Shown: one piece after another, positions 61,699 to 64,000 of the stretch
Numbering within the stretch: the stretch's first letter is position 1
How the letters are laid out: each line of letters opens with the position of its first letter
Source: Clostridia bacterium
GTDB taxonomy: Bacteria > Bacillota > Clostridia > Oscillospirales > Acutalibacteraceae
NCBI GenBank assembly: GCA_017513245.1
Contig: JAFXGK010000016.1
Location: forward strand, 37,036-101,035
Length of the DNA: 64,000 bases
Direction of reading: 5' to 3'
Position numbers and translations under genes: made by a program
The notes under the pieces: model-generated
What the model was told of the DNA's origin: nothing
The model's database searches: none
The model's input: only the letters and a program-made list of their open reading frames with translations

Positions 61699-63540
61699 AT
61701 GCAGTATTATCCCTTTGACTCGAGAGATAAACTTTATAAACCGCATTTTGGCGCTGTGGCCGCAGATACACCTCTGCGGCTACGGCTGCTTTTGCATAAG
61801 GACGCCCGCGTACATAATGCTTATCTTTCAATGCAGAAGGATGGCGAAGCTCCGGTATCGGTGTGGATGCAACCCGGAGAATACCTCGAAGATTACCGTT
61901 TTTACGAATGTGAGGTAACCCTTAGCGAGGGCCTTTACTGGTATAGTTTCCGCTATGACAGTGACTACGGTACTATGTTTGTTACCAAGACCGAGGGTTC
62001 GCTCGGTATAGTTTCGCCTGACGGCGGCCGCTGGCAACAAACCGTATACGAAAAGGACTATGCCACTCCCGATTGGCTTAAAGGCGGAATTATTTATCAG
62101 ATTTTCCCCGACCGCTTTTACTATAGCGGCAAAGAAAAAAAGAACGTTCCCGAAGACCGCTTTATACAGACCGATTGGCAGGCACAGCCCGCATATCTGC
62201 AAAACGGTGAAAGCCGACAGCTCGGTAACGACTATTATCGCGGTGACTTGGAGGGCGTTAGAGAAAAGCTGCCCTACCTCAAAGACCTTGGCGTTAACTG
62301 CATTTATTTTAACCCTATTTTTGAGGCGCACTCTAACCATCGCTACAATACCGCCGATTATCTTAAAATTGACCCTCTGTTGGGAGATGCGGAGGATCTT
62401 GAAAATTTATGCCGTGACGCACAAAAACTCGGTATAAGCGTAATTTTGGACGGTGTTTTCTCCCACACGGGACACGACAGCATTTATTTTAACAAGGATC
62501 ACCGCTACGGCGGTGGCGGCGCATATAACGAGTTTGGTTCCCCCTACCGCACGTGGTTTAATTTCTATGAGTGGCCGCATAGATACAGCTGCTGGTGGGG
62601 CGTGCCCTCACTGCCCGAAACCAACGAAAACGATCCTGCGTTTACTAAGTTTATTACCGGCGACGGCGGTGTTTTGCAGCGTTGGATGGATGCAGGAATT
62701 AAGGGCTGGCGACTTGACGTTGCAGACGAGTTACCCGATGAATTTATTGATAACATTCGTCGCGCCATAAAATCAAAGGACCCCGACGCTTACCTGCTGG
62801 GCGAGGTTTGGGAGGATGCGACAAACAAGATAAGTTACGGTGGCAGACGGCGTTTCTTACGCGGCCGACAACTTGACTCGGTTATGAATTATCCGCTTGC
62901 CGAGGGCATTATTGCCTTCGTTACGGGCGGCGACGGTGACAAGCTCTTTAATACCGTGGCAACCATTTTGGAAAACTACCCCCTGCCGGCCGTGCACACG
63001 CTGATGAACCACATAGGCTCACACGATACGGCAAGAATTTTGACCCGACTCGGCACCGCAGAAAACGGAAATCGCGCCTGGCAATCACAGCGAAGGCTAA
63101 GCGACTGCGAACGAATAAGGGCCAAAAAACTGCTCCTTTGTGCGGCGGCACTGCAGTTTACTCTGCCCGGAGTTCCTTCGGTATTCTATGGCGACGAGGC
63201 AGGAGTTGAGGGCTTTAGTGACCCCTTCTGCCGCGCAACCTACCCTTGGGGCAACGAAGACCGCGAAATACTTGATTTTTACCGTATTCTCGGCAAGATA
63301 CGCCGTGAAAACAGCGCGTTTGCCGACGGCGATTTCGTGCCGCACATTTGCAGGCTTGGCATTTTCTCTTTTGTAAGAAAGAACGAAGAAAACCAAATCT
63401 TTGTGGCTGTAAACCGCTGGGACAACGGCGATACCGTCCCCCTGCCCGATGAATTTAAGTCGGCCGAGGTTTTATACGGCACCGCAACCGACGGAAACGC
63501 AATTCTTCCGCCACACGGAATTACGATACTTAAAAAATAA
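61699..63540 (+). CDS. GH13 alpha-amylase-family enzyme, neopullulanase/maltodextrinase-like
   Basis: The 613-residue product has an N-terminal beta-sandwich like CBM34 (about 1-120). The GH13 barrel follows, with the nucleophile Asp in GWRLDVADE, the acid Glu in LLGEVWED and the transition-state Asp in HIGSHDTARIL. There is no signal peptide. The layout fits cyclomaltodextrinase, neopullulanase or maltogenic amylase, which act on short maltodextrins. Cotranscription with glycogen phosphorylase supports intracellular glucan breakdown. Confidence 0.92.
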   Translation: MQYYPFDSRDKLYKPHFGAVAADTPLRLRLLLHKDARVHNAYLSMQKDGEAPVSVWMQPGEYLEDYRFYECEVTLSEGLYWYSFRYDSDYGTMFVTKTEGSLGIVSPDGGRWQQTVYEKDYATPDWLKGGIIYQIFPDRFYYSGKEKKNVPEDRFIQTDWQAQPAYLQNGESRQLGNDYYRGDLEGVREKLPYLKDLGVNCIYFNPIFEAHSNHRYNTADYLKIDPLLGDAEDLENLCRDAQKLGISVILDGVFSHTGHDSIYFNKDHRYGGGGAYNEFGSPYRTWFNFYEWPHRYSCWWGVPSLPETNENDPAFTKFITGDGGVLQRWMDAGIKGWRLDVADELPDEFIDNIRRAIKSKDPDAYLLGEVWEDATNKISYGGRRRFLRGRQLDSVMNYPLAEGIIAFVTGGDGDKLFNTVATILENYPLPAVHTLMNHIGSHDTARILTRLGTAENGNRAWQSQRRLSDCERIRAKKLLLCAAALQFTLPGVPSVFYGDEAGVEGFSDPFCRATYPWGNEDREILDFYRILGKIRRENSAFADGDFVPHICRLGIFSFVRKNEENQIFVAVNRWDNGDTVPLPDEFKSAEVLYGTATDGNAILPPHGITILKK

Positions 63541-63544
63541 ACAT

Positions 63545-63587
63545 AAAAAAGGACCTTTCCAATTTTACTTGGAAAGGTCTTTTTTTG
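63545..63587. terminator. Bidirectional terminator after GH13 gene
   Basis: GGACCTTTCC and GGAAAGGTCT pair, apart from the outermost position, around a ten-base loop, with an A run on the left and a T run on the right. It serves the convergent peptide gene too. Confidence 0.88.
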
Positions 63588-63602
63588 CTTAGGATTTAGG
63601 GG

Positions 63603-63737
63603 TTAGATCTCGTCGCCTTCCGGATCTTCGTAATCTCCCGGAACGTCGGTGATATCGCCCTGGCTGGGTCCGCAGATATCGGAGACCAGTTTGATTTCGA
63701 GGATATCTGCTTCGGGAGACTTGTATAAGTTTCTCAT
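63603..63737 (-). CDS. 44-residue acidic peptide, unknown
   Basis: A short gene starting MRNLYKSPEADILEIKLVSD, with a single Cys in ICGPSQGDITD and an acidic tail (YEDPEGDEI). GGAGGA lies eight bases before the ATG, which is why I choose this start over a longer frame that runs into the upstream gene. Peptides of the pattern Tyr-x-x-Pro-Glu-x-(acidic/hydrophobic)-Glu occur in gut Clostridia and Bacteroidetes with no settled role. It could be a RiPP precursor or a small secreted factor, but no modification gene is visible. It follows the edge gene by 19 bases. Confidence 0.65.
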   Translation of the reverse strand: MRNLYKSPEADILEIKLVSDICGPSQGDITDVPGDYEDPEGDEI

Positions 63738-63756
63738 ATTCTCTATCCTCCTTATA

Positions 63757-64000
63757 TTACTGTAACTCGCTTGCTGCGAGAACGAAAGCCCAAACTTCTT
63801 CGATGTCGCAGTTCCAGAGAGCCTTGCCTGCAACGGGGGTAATCATCTCGGCTGCGAGATTTGCATATTCTTCGGAAGCGGAGATATATGCCTTTGCGGT
63901 AAGACGCTTCATCTGGGTGAGCGAGCGGCTGTATACGCCCTTATCGATTGCCTTATCGGCATCGGTATTCTGTGTGCCGAGTACGATACCTAAGGAGTTA
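63757..64000 (-). CDS. C-terminus of unrecognised protein, runs off the window
   Basis: An open frame of 80 codons from the right edge to the stop at 63757-63759. It reads NSLGIVLGTQNTDADKAI, then AYISASEEYANLAAEMIT, and ends WAFVLAASELQ. It appears to be a soluble, mostly helical C-terminal segment. I recognise no domain. It is directly upstream of the 44-residue peptide gene, so the two may share a transcript. Confidence 0.7.
   Translation of the reverse strand, partial: NSLGIVLGTQNTDADKAIDKGVYSRSLTQMKRLTAKAYISASEEYANLAAEMITPVAGKALWNCDIEEVWAFVLAASELQ

Overview
The window looks like chromosome from a moderate-GC, spore-forming, anaerobic member of the Clostridia, plausibly an Oscillospirales-type gut organism. 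This is inferred from gene content, not from a database match. The evidence is a YlmE-SepF-DivIVA-IleS-LspA division block, a Prp protease next to a ribosomal protein L27 that carries the cleavable N-terminal extension, spore genes (YpeB, a SpoVAF/GerA-family protein, a SpoIID domain), split transketolase subunits, TTG/GTG starts with strong Shine-Dalgarno sites, and many sigma-70-type promoters with 17-base spacers.

Layout. Positions 1-8000 are a tightly coupled minus-strand operon, recJ-relA-dtd-metallo-hydrolase-hemZ-P-loop kinase-coiled-coil protein, joined by 1-base or longer overlaps. Positions 8065-9666 are an isolated cytosolic GH20-type hydrolase. Positions 9.8-17.6 kb run divIVA-ileS-lspA-rluA family-HAD-transketolase N/C. 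Positions 17.7-27.4 kb run miaB-ylbF-mutS-mutL-miaA-HlyD-like-yggS-sepF. Positions 27.5-32.7 kb hold an amidase, two metallophosphoesterases, a surface protein with a cohesin-like region and a lipoprotein with FKBP and trigger-factor features.

Positions 32.7-34.0 kb form a small accessory pocket. It holds tRNA-Leu(CAA), two extra fragments of the tRNA 3' end, a 177-bp element built of tandem hairpins inside 10-bp terminal inverted repeats, and an unrecognised gene whose promoter appears to use the element's right end as its -35 box. A metallophosphoesterase, a small lipoprotein and a YitT protein follow. Positions 36.7-40.8 kb carry rplU-prp-rpmA-obg-mrnC and ypeB.

The most unusual part is 40.9-49.1 kb. 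After a cysteine desulfurase and thiI come two adjacent membrane fusion proteins: a full-length CinA fused through a membrane helix to a class B sortase with an intact His-Cys-Arg set, and a second protein with a CinA-like N-terminal domain, a membrane helix, a sortase fold that has lost His and Cys, and a SpoIID lytic transglycosylase domain. The two share domain order, so the pair may be a duplicated and diverged module linking a cytosolic nucleotide/cofactor domain to cell-envelope chemistry.

Positions 49.1-57.2 kb hold an HtrA-type protease, the SpoVAF-like protein, a membrane-anchored unknown, folD, lgt and a pair of M16 peptidases. Positions 57.3-63.5 kb, on the plus strand, carry cardiolipin synthase, a 52-residue membrane protein with its own consensus promoter, glycogen phosphorylase and a GH13 enzyme. 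The right edge has a 44-residue acidic peptide and the C-terminus of an unrecognised protein.
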